From: a virus
Strand: one strand, 5' to 3'
Length of the DNA stretch: 32,335 nt
Virus record (IMG/VR): IMGVR_UViG_3300030109_002410
Coordinates: 1 to 32,335 of that record
Below the pieces are notes generated by a model, which had not been told where the DNA came from, ran no database searches, and saw nothing but the letters and a program-made list of their open reading frames with translations. A program made the position numbers and the translations under genes. This document shows, piece after piece, positions 18,108 through 24,828 of the stretch; positions within the stretch are counted from its first letter, which is position 1, and each line of letters begins with the position of its first letter.

Positions 18108-18393
18108 ACACCTTTATTCTTTTTTTATATTTTGGAATGTCTGTGTAAAAAACCAATGTTGTTTTCTTACTAGATATTCTCGCAGATTGAAACTCATACT
18201 CCCACACCCTATTACAAACCGTACATACATAAGTTGTGTCATCTGCTGATTTTTTAAAATTAGTAGATTCAATATCATGCCTTGGGTCTTTTGATTGACA
18301 CTTTCCTAGCATAACATCAGCGATGATTCCATCCCTAGAAACAATATCTCTAATGTTTTTGCCAATTAAATCTATTTTCTTTGTTTTTTTTAT
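18082..18393 (-). CDS. zinc-ribbon protein with possible ATA start
   Basis: The frame is clearly coding upstream of its first ATG (18312): the 27 codons before it read IKKTKKIDLIGKNIRDIVSR then DGIIADV, in the style of the rest, with an AGAGG eight bases before ATA 18393. No ATG, GTG or TTG lies between the in-frame stop and 18312, so either ATA/ATT is used, the true start is ATG 18312 (76 residues), or an ancestral ATG mutated. The rest has RHDIESTNFKKSADDTTYVC, CTVCNRVWEYE and KVCDYCEKNK: a two-CxxC zinc ribbon related to the next gene. Confidence 0.55.
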   Translation of the reverse strand: MKKTKKIDLIGKNIRDIVSRDGIIADVMLGKCQSKDPRHDIESTNFKKSADDTTYVCTVCNRVWEYEFQSARISSKKTTLVFYTDIPKYKKRIKVCDYCEKNK

Positions 18394-18503
18394 GTTTTAA
18401 CCTCTTTTTAAAAACTTGCTTAAAAAAACACCCTCTAATTTTGCGTATATGCTCGTATTATTTAATTTAGGTATCAATGTTCACCTGTAATTAAGACAAA
18501 AAC

Positions 18504-18525
18504 GTAGGGGTGATTAAACCCCCAC
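18504..18525 (-). terminator. rho-independent-type terminator after the ssDNA-binding-like gene
   Basis: On the minus strand GTGGGGG, an 8-base loop and CCCCTAC form a seven-pair stem with one mismatch, followed by GTTTTTG. It sits 25 bases after the stop of the 79-residue gene. The genes after it would need read-through or a new promoter, and I see no good one. Confidence 0.5.
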
Positions 18526-18550
18526 ATTAATGCCTGTTTTTATTTAAAGA

Positions 18551-18790
18551 CTAAAATGGAAGGTTATCGTCTGATTTGCTCGATTTCTTCACATCTTCGT
18601 CTTTTGGTTGAAAAACTCCCCTAAGATTGGTTTTTCCAGCCTTAGTTTTGTTTATCCAAAGAGATGCTTTCATATCTACGCCACCTATTTTAGCGTCTCC
18701 AGTATAATCTGGGCGATTATCTCCATCGTCTTTGTAACCGTTCTTTAATAGACTCATACTATTGTCTTTCAACTCATAGTTTTGTGCCAT
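18551..18790 (-). CDS. small ssDNA-binding-like protein with acidic tail
   Basis: 79 residues with AGGAG eight bases ahead of ATG. The body (SLLKNGYKDDGDNRPDYTGD, GVDMKASLWINKTKAGK) is a compact beta-type domain like the small DUF736-like phage/plasmid proteins, and the C-terminus SKSDDNLPF matches the acidic tip (DDxxPF) by which bacterial SSB binds its partners. It probably coats ssDNA or recruits SSB partners during recombination or replication. It is preceded by a strongly structured leader (18812-18880) and followed by a terminator, suggesting separate regulation. The OB-fold is inferred, not proven. Confidence 0.6.
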   Translation of the reverse strand: MAQNYELKDNSMSLLKNGYKDDGDNRPDYTGDAKIGGVDMKASLWINKTKAGKTNLRGVFQPKDEDVKKSSKSDDNLPF

Positions 18791-18811
18791 TTTTCCAACT
18801 CCTATTGTTAA

Positions 18812-18880
18812 GGGGTGTTAGGTTTTTCAGTTAGCCAACCTATTTGCGTCATCTTTTTACTTAGCAAATACCCAACACCC
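18812..18880 (-). promoter_or_regulatory. structured 5' leader: compact three-way junction RNA
   Basis: In the 94-base gap before the ssDNA-binding-like gene the transcript can form three perfect helices with no unpaired base between two of them: outer GGGTGTT (18880-18874) with AACACCC (18819-18813); ATTTGC/GCAAAT (18869-18864 with 18847-18842); AGGTT/AACCT (18841-18837 with 18824-18820). The loops are 16 and 12 bases. The ribosome site AGGAG follows directly after the structure. No U-tract follows, so it is not a plain terminator. Possible roles are autoregulation by the ssDNA-binding-like protein, a riboswitch, or RNA processing. Confidence 0.55.
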
Positions 18881-18884
18881 TTTG

Positions 18885-19274
18885 TTAAAAAATCTTTCCA
18901 ACACTACCCATTAATAACTTAATAGGTATTAATAATATTTTTGATTGTTCATCATCTCCGCCCATTATCATCTTTATCTTTTTTTCTTTGAGTAAATATT
19001 TGCATATATTTTTTAACTCTTCTACTGGTAAGCAAATCATTCCCTTTACTTTTTTGTCTAAAGATAAAATATGAAACCACCAATCTGACTTAGTCACAGA
19101 TAAACCCGAAGGCTTGTTGCGGCACATAACCTCTATAGCTATGTTACCAGTTTCTATCCACTTATCCCTTTCGGTCTTAACCTCTACTTTACCCTTTGAG
19201 TATAAAAGTTTTTTCAAACCTTCTTCGTACACCTGTCCAAACTCCAAGTCTAAGTCAAATTTTGAGTTATACAT
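18885..19274 (-). CDS. putative PD-(D/E)XK-type nuclease
   Basis: 129 residues from ATG 19274, which overlaps the previous stop by eight bases; an earlier in-frame ATG lies inside that gene. The order FGQVYEEGL, KVEVKTERDKW, TGNIAIEV, KPSGLSVTKSDWWFHIL recalls a common phage nuclease family in which an N-terminal Glu and the ExK pair (E31, K33 in VEVKTERD) form the active site. Likely a structure-specific endonuclease or recombination nuclease. It sits between another nuclease-like gene and the ssDNA-binding-like gene. Prediction by motif only. Confidence 0.55.
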   Translation of the reverse strand: MYNSKFDLDLEFGQVYEEGLKKLLYSKGKVEVKTERDKWIETGNIAIEVMCRNKPSGLSVTKSDWWFHILSLDKKVKGMICLPVEELKNICKYLLKEKKIKMIMGGDDEQSKILLIPIKLLMGSVGKIF

Positions 19275-19596
19275 CAAGTTTTTCTTTAACAATGGACAAC
19301 ATCCAAACAAACTTATCATAATCTATAACCATCATCGCCCTTCCTCTGTCTTCTCTTATAACAACACCGTCTTCTTGTTTTTCGGGTTTTAACCAACTAG
19401 CTATAGTCTTTCTTCGTTTGCACCCATACCACTTCCCTTCAATTTCTATATCTCCAAGTTCGTGTTGTGCTCCACCCCTATCTCTATTATAAGCCTCAAG
19501 ACCAACTTCCTTTGCGGTGCGAACAGCATATCTTTGTAACTCCGCACCTCTTTGTCTATTACGCCTTCCTTGTCTTACTTTTTTTGGGTCTTTCAT
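19267..19596 (-). CDS. Holliday-junction resolvase-like protein with altered active site
   Basis: 109 residues, excellent AGGAGG five bases before ATG. RRNRQRGAELQRYAVR, then NRDRGGAQHELGDIEI, YGCKRRK and GVVIREDRG follow the pattern of small phage resolvases of the PD-(D/E)XK fold: an N-terminal Glu (E19), the GDI Asp (D49) and then an (E/Q)xK. Here the last motif is G58-C59-K60, so the usual acidic residue appears missing. It is either a divergent enzyme or a DNA-binding relic. Confidence 0.6.
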   Translation of the reverse strand: MKDPKKVRQGRRNRQRGAELQRYAVRTAKEVGLEAYNRDRGGAQHELGDIEIEGKWYGCKRRKTIASWLKPEKQEDGVVIREDRGRAMMVIDYDKFVWMLSIVKEKLDV

Positions 19597-19604
19597 ATTG
19601 CCTC

Positions 19605-20000
19605 CTAAAAAGGTGTGTTTACCACTTTAATAACTCTACCAACAGGATATTTAACATAGCTATCAAACTCGTTTCTAAAGTTTTTTTGATATACTTCAAG
19701 AGCAACAATCTTACCAATAATTTTATCATCAAGTATGTGTTGCATATTGTTTATGCCCATCGACTTTAAAAACTTATAGTACCCCCAGTTTTTTTTAGCA
19801 TCATACAAATATCCTTCTTGTCTTTTATATTTAAAGATGCCATTATCCCTAACAATAGAGTCCTCAACCGCATAAATCGGTTTAAAAACATCGGCTATAT
19901 AGCTCCCAAAACGAACACTTTTCGCTATTTCAATGTTTGTAATTCTAGCTGTATATTTACCGCTCTGTATTTCACTATTTTTTATCATTTGATAACGCAT
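19605..20000 (-). CDS. DUF669-like recombination/ssDNA-annealing accessory protein
   Basis: 131 residues from ATG 20000, overlapping the previous gene by 26 bases; a second start, ATG 19988, gives MIKNSEIQSGKYTARITN. The sequence SGKYTARITNIEIAKSVRFG, later RQEGYLYDAKKNWGYYKFLK, resembles the DUF669 family of phage proteins found beside RecB-like or Erf-like recombination genes. Mostly beta in the first half. Its neighbours (Cas4-like nuclease, resolvase, ssDNA-binding-like protein) form a coherent recombination/replication block. No catalytic residues seen. Confidence 0.5.
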   Translation of the reverse strand: MRYQMIKNSEIQSGKYTARITNIEIAKSVRFGSYIADVFKPIYAVEDSIVRDNGIFKYKRQEGYLYDAKKNWGYYKFLKSMGINNMQHILDDKIIGKIVALEVYQKNFRNEFDSYVKYPVGRVIKVVNTPF

Positions 20001-20409
20001 TTATTCTCTCCAAACATCCTTGTAAATTATCTTTAGTAATGTCTCCTCTCTTTAAAGACTCTAGTACAGACTCTTGCTTGTCTTTACTAAGAACCTTTAT
20101 TTTCTCTTTTATAATATACTCTATCTCAATCTCTTCATTGACTTGCTTAACAACGCTTTTTGGCATAATTGTATTAAGTGCTCCAGATATATGCCCCTTC
20201 GCTAATTTATTAACTACAGGCTTAGTTGTTGTTTGATTACTCTTAACACCTTTAGGTAATTCTCCACTTACAACGAACTTTACCCAATTGTTAATTGAAT
20301 CTGCTAAATCACTTGTTAATTTCATACGACTCTCGAAGGCAGCAACTGCAAATCCGTGTCGTATCTTTCCTTCCGTTATTTTATCCCAATCGGGTTTTTT
20401 GTTTTCCAT
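19975..20409 (-). CDS. phage protein of the recombination block, unknown function
   Basis: 144 residues, joined to the Cas4-like gene by TAATG. N-terminus PDWDKITEGKIRHGFAVAAFE is a recurring opening of small phage proteins next to RecB-like nucleases. The rest is Lys/Glu-rich helix ending SNDKK. A role as nuclease partner or DNA-binding adaptor is inferred from linkage only. Confidence 0.6.
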   Translation of the reverse strand: MENKKPDWDKITEGKIRHGFAVAAFESRMKLTSDLADSINNWVKFVVSGELPKGVKSNQTTTKPVVNKLAKGHISGALNTIMPKSVVKQVNEEIEIEYIIKEKIKVLSKDKQESVLESLKRGDITKDNLQGCLERINALSNDKK

Positions 20410-21140
20410 TATAACTCACTTTCTTTTTCTTTTTTTAATCCACCACCACACACTTTATAAAACCCACAATATTTAGGGTTACACTCCCACGAATAGGCTG
20501 GTGCTACACCTAATTCAATTGCTGGGTTTCCTACTTTAAATCTGTTTTTTAAGCCGTGCCAATAGTTTTTAGCCTCTTCTATATACTCAACACTAACATT
20601 CATTTCTCTCATTCTTGATGTATCTTTATTGTAGTAAATCAATGCTAACTTTTTCATTTTTTTATTGTATGTATTCTCATACCACCAAGCGTATGTACCT
20701 AACTGTAAATAATAATTAATAGAAGGGTTTTTGTCTGGAAAACGACCAAACAACTTACTCCATTTAAAAGAATTACAGGTTTTTATATCATACAAAGCAT
20801 CATCATCAACAACTATAATATCTAAAAACCCCCGAACATTTACCTCTGGTATTTTAATTTCTTTTTCAATAAATATTTGTGTACCATTTTCCTGTGCATA
20901 TTCTCCAAGAGCATCCTGTATATCTTCGTGTACAACATCGCCTAACCTAAACAACCTCAAGGTGTTCTTGTCAATTCCTGTTGGTTTAACCTTTGCTACG
21001 TGCTGAAAATAATGCTTTCTCATGCACATTCCAGAAGAAGATGCGTGATACCATTCTTTATGTTCTGAGTATCTTTTCTTTTGATGCGTTGAATTAACCT
21101 TTGCTATATAATTATCATATATTTCTATAATATCAATCAA
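20409..21140 (-). CDS. Cas4/RecB-like PD-(D/E)XK nuclease with predicted Fe-S cluster
   Basis: 243 residues, TTG start with an AGGAGG seven bases upstream. Active-site features in order: H71 in GDVVHEDIQD, D107 in VRGFLDIIV, D118 and K120 in LYDIKTC, then Q146 and Y150 in QLGTYAWW. One N-terminal Cys (C39 in SSSGMCMRKHYF) and three C-terminal Cys (C220, C225, C231) match the four-Cys 4Fe-4S arrangement of Cas4 and AddB. Such enzymes are 5'-3' ssDNA exonucleases, and phage versions serve recombination or replication. The family usually has Asp...Glu-x-Lys, here Asp...Asp-x-Lys, which still fits catalysis. No CRISPR array or cas1/cas2 is present, so this is a DNA metabolism gene. Confidence 0.8.
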   Translation of the reverse strand: MIDIIEIYDNYIAKVNSTHQKKRYSEHKEWYHASSSGMCMRKHYFQHVAKVKPTGIDKNTLRLFRLGDVVHEDIQDALGEYAQENGTQIFIEKEIKIPEVNVRGFLDIIVVDDDALYDIKTCNSFKWSKLFGRFPDKNPSINYYLQLGTYAWWYENTYNKKMKKLALIYYNKDTSRMREMNVSVEYIEEAKNYWHGLKNRFKVGNPAIELGVAPAYSWECNPKYCGFYKVCGGGLKKEKESEL

Positions 21141-21141
21141 C

Positions 21142-21354
21142 TTAATCCCTCCTCGACATTTCAGTTGTTGCCCATTTATCCAATTCTGTTAATTCTTTAG
21201 AACTTTCTTTTTGAACAATCTTTATGGCTTTTTTTATACCCTCTATTTCATAAAGCAATGTCATATTGCGGCAATCGTCTTCTTCAAACTCTTTGCCAAG
21301 TTTAGTAATAACATTTCCCAATTCGTGTTCTATGGTCTTTAAAGTAAAAAACAT
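21142..21354 (-). CDS. small helical protein upstream of the nuclease, unknown function
   Basis: 70 residues from ATG 21354, chosen because AGGA lies just ahead and the upstream part of the open frame runs through a hairpin. Sequence MFFTLKTIEHELGNVITKLG ... IKIVQKESSKELTELDKW is amphipathic, coiled-coil helix. Stop TAA lies one base before the Cas4-like gene's TTG, whose ribosome site is inside this gene (SRRD codons), giving tight coupling. Confidence 0.65.
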   Translation of the reverse strand: MFFTLKTIEHELGNVITKLGKEFEEDDCRNMTLLYEIEGIKKAIKIVQKESSKELTELDKWATTEMSRRD

Positions 21355-21371
21355 CTCTTTCCTATTTTTTT

Positions 21372-21425
21372 GAGGACAGCCCACCGAGGTATAGCGTGGA
21401 GTGAGGTAGGTAGTGAACTGCCCTC
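21372..21425 (-). promoter_or_regulatory. hairpin-containing leader between HNH gene and next gene
   Basis: On the minus strand GAGGGCAG (21425-21418) pairs with CTGTCCTC (21379-21372) with one G-U pair, enclosing a smaller CCAC/GTGG helix. It starts at the HNH stop codon and ends before the ribosome site of the next gene. It is markedly GC-richer than the surroundings. No U-tract follows, so a leader RNA, a processing site or the edge of an inserted element is more likely than a terminator. Confidence 0.4.
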
Positions 21426-22051
21426 TATTTAAGTTTATTTTTATTATCCAGCGATATTTTCTCCACTTTATCGCTCATAATTTTCTTATACTTCTTATTT
21501 AATTGTTTTCGTTTATTATTAAACGCCTCATCTGTTAAAAAGTTCCAGTTTTTTCTCTGTGTTTCATTAAAAAAATCTTCAATAAGTCCTTGTATCTCTT
21601 TCCAATAATTAAAGTCTTTAGATGTTTTATAAAAATGACAATTTTGACACCTTACTTCACATTTATCTATTTCTTTTTTTACAATACCCCAACCAAACCC
21701 TTCTCTAACTAATTTTAAAACACCTTCTGTTTTAATAAATCTATGTTTTTTATATTTTGCTAGATGGTCAAAAACCATTGAAGATGGATGGTAAGTTTTT
21801 TTACAATCAACACAAGGTTTATTTAAATATTTTGTAATAACTCTAACATAATTATGTAACGCTCTTCTTCTTTTATTGTTTGTTATCTTAGCTAAACATT
21901 TTTTTCTATTTTTTTTATAATACGCTTTAGCTATTATTTTTTGACACTCCTTACACTCTAACTGTAAATTATCTTTTCTTGCAATATTTTTATTAAAATG
22001 TATAGTGTCTTTTTTTTCTTTGCACTTGTAACATTTTTTTAAATTATTCAT
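21425..22051 (-). CDS. HNH homing-type endonuclease
   Basis: 208 residues. An N-terminal zinc ribbon (C7xxC10 ... C33xxC36), a basic linker, then an HNH module: C80xxC83, SMVFDHL with catalytic-type H96, and CEVRCQNCH (C131, C135, C138, H139). The C-terminus is Lys-rich (NKNKLK). Free-standing HNH genes like this are common mobile genes in phages; they cut related genomes that lack the insert. The gene is flanked by structured non-coding DNA on both sides, unlike the overlapping genes around it, which supports independent arrival. The ribosome site is poor. Confidence 0.85.
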   Translation of the reverse strand: MNNLKKCYKCKEKKDTIHFNKNIARKDNLQLECKECQKIIAKAYYKKNRKKCLAKITNNKRRRALHNYVRVITKYLNKPCVDCKKTYHPSSMVFDHLAKYKKHRFIKTEGVLKLVREGFGWGIVKKEIDKCEVRCQNCHFYKTSKDFNYWKEIQGLIEDFFNETQRKNWNFLTDEAFNNKRKQLNKKYKKIMSDKVEKISLDNKNKLK

Positions 22052-22059
22052 AATTCATT

Positions 22060-22112
22060 GGGTGGATTTACGTAAATATGGAGGAAAGAGATGTGAGTAT
22101 TTACCACCACCC
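22060..22112 (-). promoter_or_regulatory. long hairpin upstream of the HNH gene
   Basis: GGGTGG/CCACCC (22060-22065 with 22107-22112) encloses GTAAATA/TATTTAC (22072-22078 with 22098-22104), with a 19-base loop. On the minus strand the loop contains CTTTCCTCC, an anti-ribosome-site sequence. It lies in a 103-base gap before the HNH gene and overlaps the 12-bp palindrome ATTTACGTAAAT. It may dampen endonuclease expression or mark the edge of the mobile gene. Confidence 0.4.
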
Positions 22113-22154
22113 TAGGGTTAAACTTATCACTCTTGCCTTTAAAATTCAACTTAT

Positions 22155-22409
22155 TTATGAGCTAAAGGTATAGTAACATTGCCAACCCACCTTTGAAATC
22201 CAAGCAACCTCTTTGATTTTTAACTTGCAATGAAGTTTAATATAATCAAGGGTTTCTTTTCTAATTGGACACCACAAATCATAACTAAACATTTGCTTAC
22301 GTTCTTTATCTATGCGGCTAAAACGAACTTTATTCTTATCAAGTCCTTCCATGCCTAATAAAAGCAATATCTTATTTTCAATTGGGTAATTCTTTGTCTT
22401 TAATTCCAT
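22155..22409 (-). CDS. small protein of unknown function
   Basis: 84 residues, starting MELKTKNYPIENKILLLLGM and ending SKVGWQCYYTFSS. A GGAG-containing site precedes the ATG; the gene overlaps the previous one by 32 bases. The composition is a mix of beta and helix, with basic KLHCKLKIKEV. No family recognised. It is followed by the HNH element, and its end shows no sign of interruption. Confidence 0.6.
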   Translation of the reverse strand: MELKTKNYPIENKILLLLGMEGLDKNKVRFSRIDKERKQMFSYDLWCPIRKETLDYIKLHCKLKIKEVAWISKVGWQCYYTFSS

Positions 22410-22575
22410 TGGTATCTCTCTCCGTAAATATTTTAACTACATCATTTCCAAATTTTCTCACTATAGAATCAAATATCTGACGATATTCATATAATTCTAT
22501 CTCCATTTCCTCTAACTCTTTTAATAGGCTTTCATTTTTTTCTATTAAAGTTGTTATTCTTTTATCCTTATCCAT
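22378..22575 (-). CDS. small coiled-coil protein, unknown function
   Basis: 65 residues from ATG 22575 (GGAG six bases ahead, lying within the last codons of the upstream gene). MDKDKRITTLIEKNESLLKE then EEMEIELYEYRQIFDSIV is a heptad-like acidic coiled coil. The start is two bases after the cyclotransferase gene stop, so it may be a partner or regulator of that enzyme. That link is inferred from position only. Confidence 0.65.
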   Translation of the reverse strand: MDKDKRITTLIEKNESLLKELEEMEIELYEYRQIFDSIVRKFGNDVVKIFTERDTNGIKDKELPN

Positions 22576-22576
22576 T

Positions 22577-23200
22577 TTATTTCTCCATTTTAGATATGGT
22601 GTCACTTATATACGTAGCAATTTCTTCAACATTTAAACTTACGTGCTTTAATTGGTCTATCAAATCGGATTTATCTAAATCTCTATTTACACCTTCTGTA
22701 TAAGCATATATTTGAGTGACTTTTGATTTTATGTTTTTTAATATTTTATTATAATCACGAAATCTATGTCCATCTTCTATTTCAATTGCTTTTTCAATTT
22801 CATCATCAGAAAGACTAATAGGTCTTTTAATTTTCCAAACACCTGTTTCAATTGGAGTAGACGTAGCACTACTAATTGAAGAACCATCTCCAATAACGTA
22901 AAGCATAGCGTCTTCGGAAAGATGCTCACTAATTACATCTGCCCAAGAAACCATTTTACGAATAAATAAACCACTACGAACACCTTCAACCATATCCAAT
23001 GTTTCCAAGATGATGTCATCAACTTTATACAATTCGCCATAAAAAGAATGTCCTTTACTTTCACAAACCATAGGATAACCAAACCCTGTGTCGTACATTC
23101 TATATCCATCTACTTCTACATCTTCTATATACTTAGCACCTTCCATATATCCGTGAAGCCTTCCACGTTTTTTAAGTGTGCCATACACGATTACATACAT
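22577..23200 (-). CDS. gamma-glutamylcyclotransferase-like (AIG2 fold) enzyme with C-terminal extension
   Basis: 207 residues, GGAGG before ATG. Residues 1-80 are the AIG2/GGCT fold: VYGTLKKRGRLHGYM (substrate loop YGTL), GELYKVDDIILETLDMVEG with the catalytic-type Glu at about 72. Family enzymes release gamma-glutamyl groups as 5-oxoproline or cyclise glutamyl-amines. Residues about 105-207 are a Ser/Thr-rich linker and helical domain (NVEEIATYISDTI) not found in minimal members. Its presence with an amidoligase and class-II amidotransferase (27280-29212) matches a linkage known for amidoligase systems. Overlaps the upstream gene by ten bases. Confidence 0.75.
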   Translation of the reverse strand: MYVIVYGTLKKRGRLHGYMEGAKYIEDVEVDGYRMYDTGFGYPMVCESKGHSFYGELYKVDDIILETLDMVEGVRSGLFIRKMVSWADVISEHLSEDAMLYVIGDGSSISSATSTPIETGVWKIKRPISLSDDEIEKAIEIEDGHRFRDYNKILKNIKSKVTQIYAYTEGVNRDLDKSDLIDQLKHVSLNVEEIATYISDTISKMEK

Positions 23201-23703
23201 ACTTCCTCCATTTTCTTTTTAAATATCTTAGGTATTTTTCTACCTTTCCATTCTGTTTTATTGTTTAACTTTTCTGCAATATAATACTTTCTATAAGATT
23301 GTACTGCATCATACTTACCATCTACTTTTGTTTTATACTCTACAGGCATTGCTAATGCAAAATTACTTTTCTGTTTTACTTTATCAATATTCAGTTTTAC
23401 TGCATTATAATAACACCACTTGATAACATCTAAAGACTTGTGAGTTTTGCCGTACCTGTATGTATACTCGTTTGATAAGGCAAAGCCGTGTTGTATTAAC
23501 CACATAAAATTAGCCATAGATTTTCTTGTCCAAACACTACAAGGGTGATTATAATGTGTACGCCTGTATGGTACATCAAACTTATCTCTGTCAAATACAG
23601 AACACAACATTTGTGCTGATTCTAATATCATTTTAACTACGTGCTTATTGTGTTGTAGTTGTGCTGATTTTACAGGAGAATTATCTAATACAAATATGTT
23701 CAT
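23191..23703 (-). CDS. conserved phage protein (NIFVLD ... HVVKMILE family)
   Basis: 170 residues of a family seen in many phages: MNIFVLDNSPVKSAQLQHNK, HVVKMILESAQMLCSVF, YRRTHYNHPCSVWTRKSMAN, then EYTYRYGKTHKSLD and FALAMPVEYK. Conserved His, Cys and Trp residues suggest an enzyme or nucleic-acid binder; I do not know its function. Joined to the upstream gene by ATGA and overlapping the cyclotransferase gene by ten bases. Confidence 0.65.
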   Translation of the reverse strand: MNIFVLDNSPVKSAQLQHNKHVVKMILESAQMLCSVFDRDKFDVPYRRTHYNHPCSVWTRKSMANFMWLIQHGFALSNEYTYRYGKTHKSLDVIKWCYYNAVKLNIDKVKQKSNFALAMPVEYKTKVDGKYDAVQSYRKYYIAEKLNNKTEWKGRKIPKIFKKKMEEVCM

Positions 23704-24005
23704 TGTTTATTCTCTTTTGTTTGACGTTCCCATTTTTTAATCCATTTTTTAATTTGCTTTATTTCATCACGACATTCTTGTTTTTGTTCTGTCGTTCCTT
23801 CTTTGAAATCTTCATTTCTTACATGACCATCTTCATAATAAGTTGCTAGAACATACTTGGCATCACTAATTAAAAGTTTAGGCATTTCTTTTTTATAGTC
23901 GTAATAATCATAGCCATTTGATTCTATTACGCACGTACAAGCATATTCTAGTTCTCCAATTTCCCACATTTCATCTCGCATTTTATAATACGTTGCTTTG
24001 TTCAT
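23700..24005 (-). CDS. small protein of unknown function, first gene behind promoter A
   Basis: 101 residues from ATG 24005 (GGAG five bases ahead; a GTG six bases upstream is less likely). MNKATYYKMRDEMWEIGELE, Cys pair (ACTCVIE), acidic Tyr-rich middle (SNGYDYYDYKKE) and basic helical end (IKKWIKKWERQ). It is the first gene after the 24035-24063 promoter. Confidence 0.65.
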   Translation of the reverse strand: MNKATYYKMRDEMWEIGELEYACTCVIESNGYDYYDYKKEMPKLLISDAKYVLATYYEDGHVRNEDFKEGTTEQKQECRDEIKQIKKWIKKWERQTKENKQ

Positions 24006-24034
24006 ACTCACTCCATTTACACTTTGTTATATAT

Positions 24035-24063
24035 GTTATACGTGCAATTACTTAAAAAGTTCC
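24035..24063 (-). promoter_or_regulatory. early promoter A, GGAACT-N17-TATAAC
   Basis: Minus-strand -35 GGAACT (24063-24058), 17-base spacer, -10 TATAAC (24040-24035), followed by ATATATAACAA. Promoter B at 26539-26567 has the same boxes and spacer and a matching stretch after the -10. The spacer here contains TTGCACGTA, close to the iteron core TGCACGTA. It drives the gene starting at 24005. Confidence 0.55.
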
Positions 24064-24070
24064 AAACTAA

Positions 24071-24634
24071 TTATCCCCATTGGTTTGCCATTGCATCTGC
24101 TATCCCTTGAAATGTTCTACTTCTTGCAATAGAATTTCGGGGGGTTTTATACCAACCCTTTGTATACCTATGTCCGTTTTTTGTTGTAATGTACGTTATC
24201 TCAACTACTTTAGTTGGTTCTAGTTTAGGTAAACCCTTTAACCATAAACACGTTTTTTTAGAATGGTCGTGTCCGTGATGATAGGGTTGTATTATTTGGT
24301 CATACTTAGGCAATCCAGCTTGTTTACTTGGAACAGGGTTTTCAATACATATCTTAGGTATATTCGCATTAAGTAAACCCATAAATAAACTTGTGTCTAT
24401 TTCTTTCTTTTCTATCTTGTTTAACCTTGCCCTGTTCCTACATATATACGTACATACAGGGTGACCTATCATTAAATCCCACCCTTTATCTAAGTGGTTC
24501 ATTACATCATCTTGAATGTGGTATTTACTTGGTATCTCTGTTTCCATTAAATCACAACTCCAAGCCTCGTGACCTTTCTTATTAAAAGCCTCACGAATTA
24601 TACCACTCATCTCACACGCTATCAGTACTTTCAT
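24071..24634 (-). CDS. C5-cytosine methyltransferase-like protein of phage type
   Basis: 187 residues. MKVLIACEMSGIIREAFNKK is a Rossmann SAM-binding start; D28 in WSCDLM; GHPVCTYI (57-64) stands where C5-methyltransferases have PPC with the catalytic Cys (C61); CIENPVPSK (96-104) is the ENV-type motif; RSRTFQGIADAMANQWG closes the fold. Small phage proteins of this kind are often annotated DNA methylases. Whether it modifies DNA is uncertain, because the target-recognition region is tiny. Might protect phage DNA from host restriction. Overlaps the upstream gene by 23 bases. Confidence 0.7.
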   Translation of the reverse strand: MKVLIACEMSGIIREAFNKKGHEAWSCDLMETEIPSKYHIQDDVMNHLDKGWDLMIGHPVCTYICRNRARLNKIEKKEIDTSLFMGLLNANIPKICIENPVPSKQAGLPKYDQIIQPYHHGHDHSKKTCLWLKGLPKLEPTKVVEITYITTKNGHRYTKGWYKTPRNSIARSRTFQGIADAMANQWG

Positions 24635-24827
24635 CTTTTTTATACTCCTTCATATATACATTTCTTAGAGCATTTAACAATAAGACCTTCTCATTGTTAT
24701 TCATTTTGCTCCACGCTTTCGCACCTACTACTTTTAATTGCTCACGTAACACTCTACCAATACCCATAAGTGCTTGAGCCATTCTATAACTATAATCTTG
24801 CCTATCTTTATAATCTTGTCTGTCCAT
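24612..24827 (-). CDS. small helical protein of unknown function
   Basis: 71 residues: MDRQDYKDRQDYSYRMAQAL then REQLKVVGAKAWSKMNNNEK and VLLLNALRNVYMKEYKK. All-helical and basic; the N-terminus has a short repeat (DRQDY x2, also visible in DNA). AGAGGA lies five bases ahead of ATG, within the preceding gene's end. No family recognised. Confidence 0.65.
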   Translation of the reverse strand: MDRQDYKDRQDYSYRMAQALMGIGRVLREQLKVVGAKAWSKMNNNEKVLLLNALRNVYMKEYKKDESTDSV

Positions 24828-24828
24828 C

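Noticed and set aside
17390-24769. Many plus-strand open frames opposite the early genes
   Set aside because: Hydrophobic Phe/Ile/Leu/Ser-rich composition typical of antisense shadows of Lys/Asn/Glu-rich genes; no ribosome sites.
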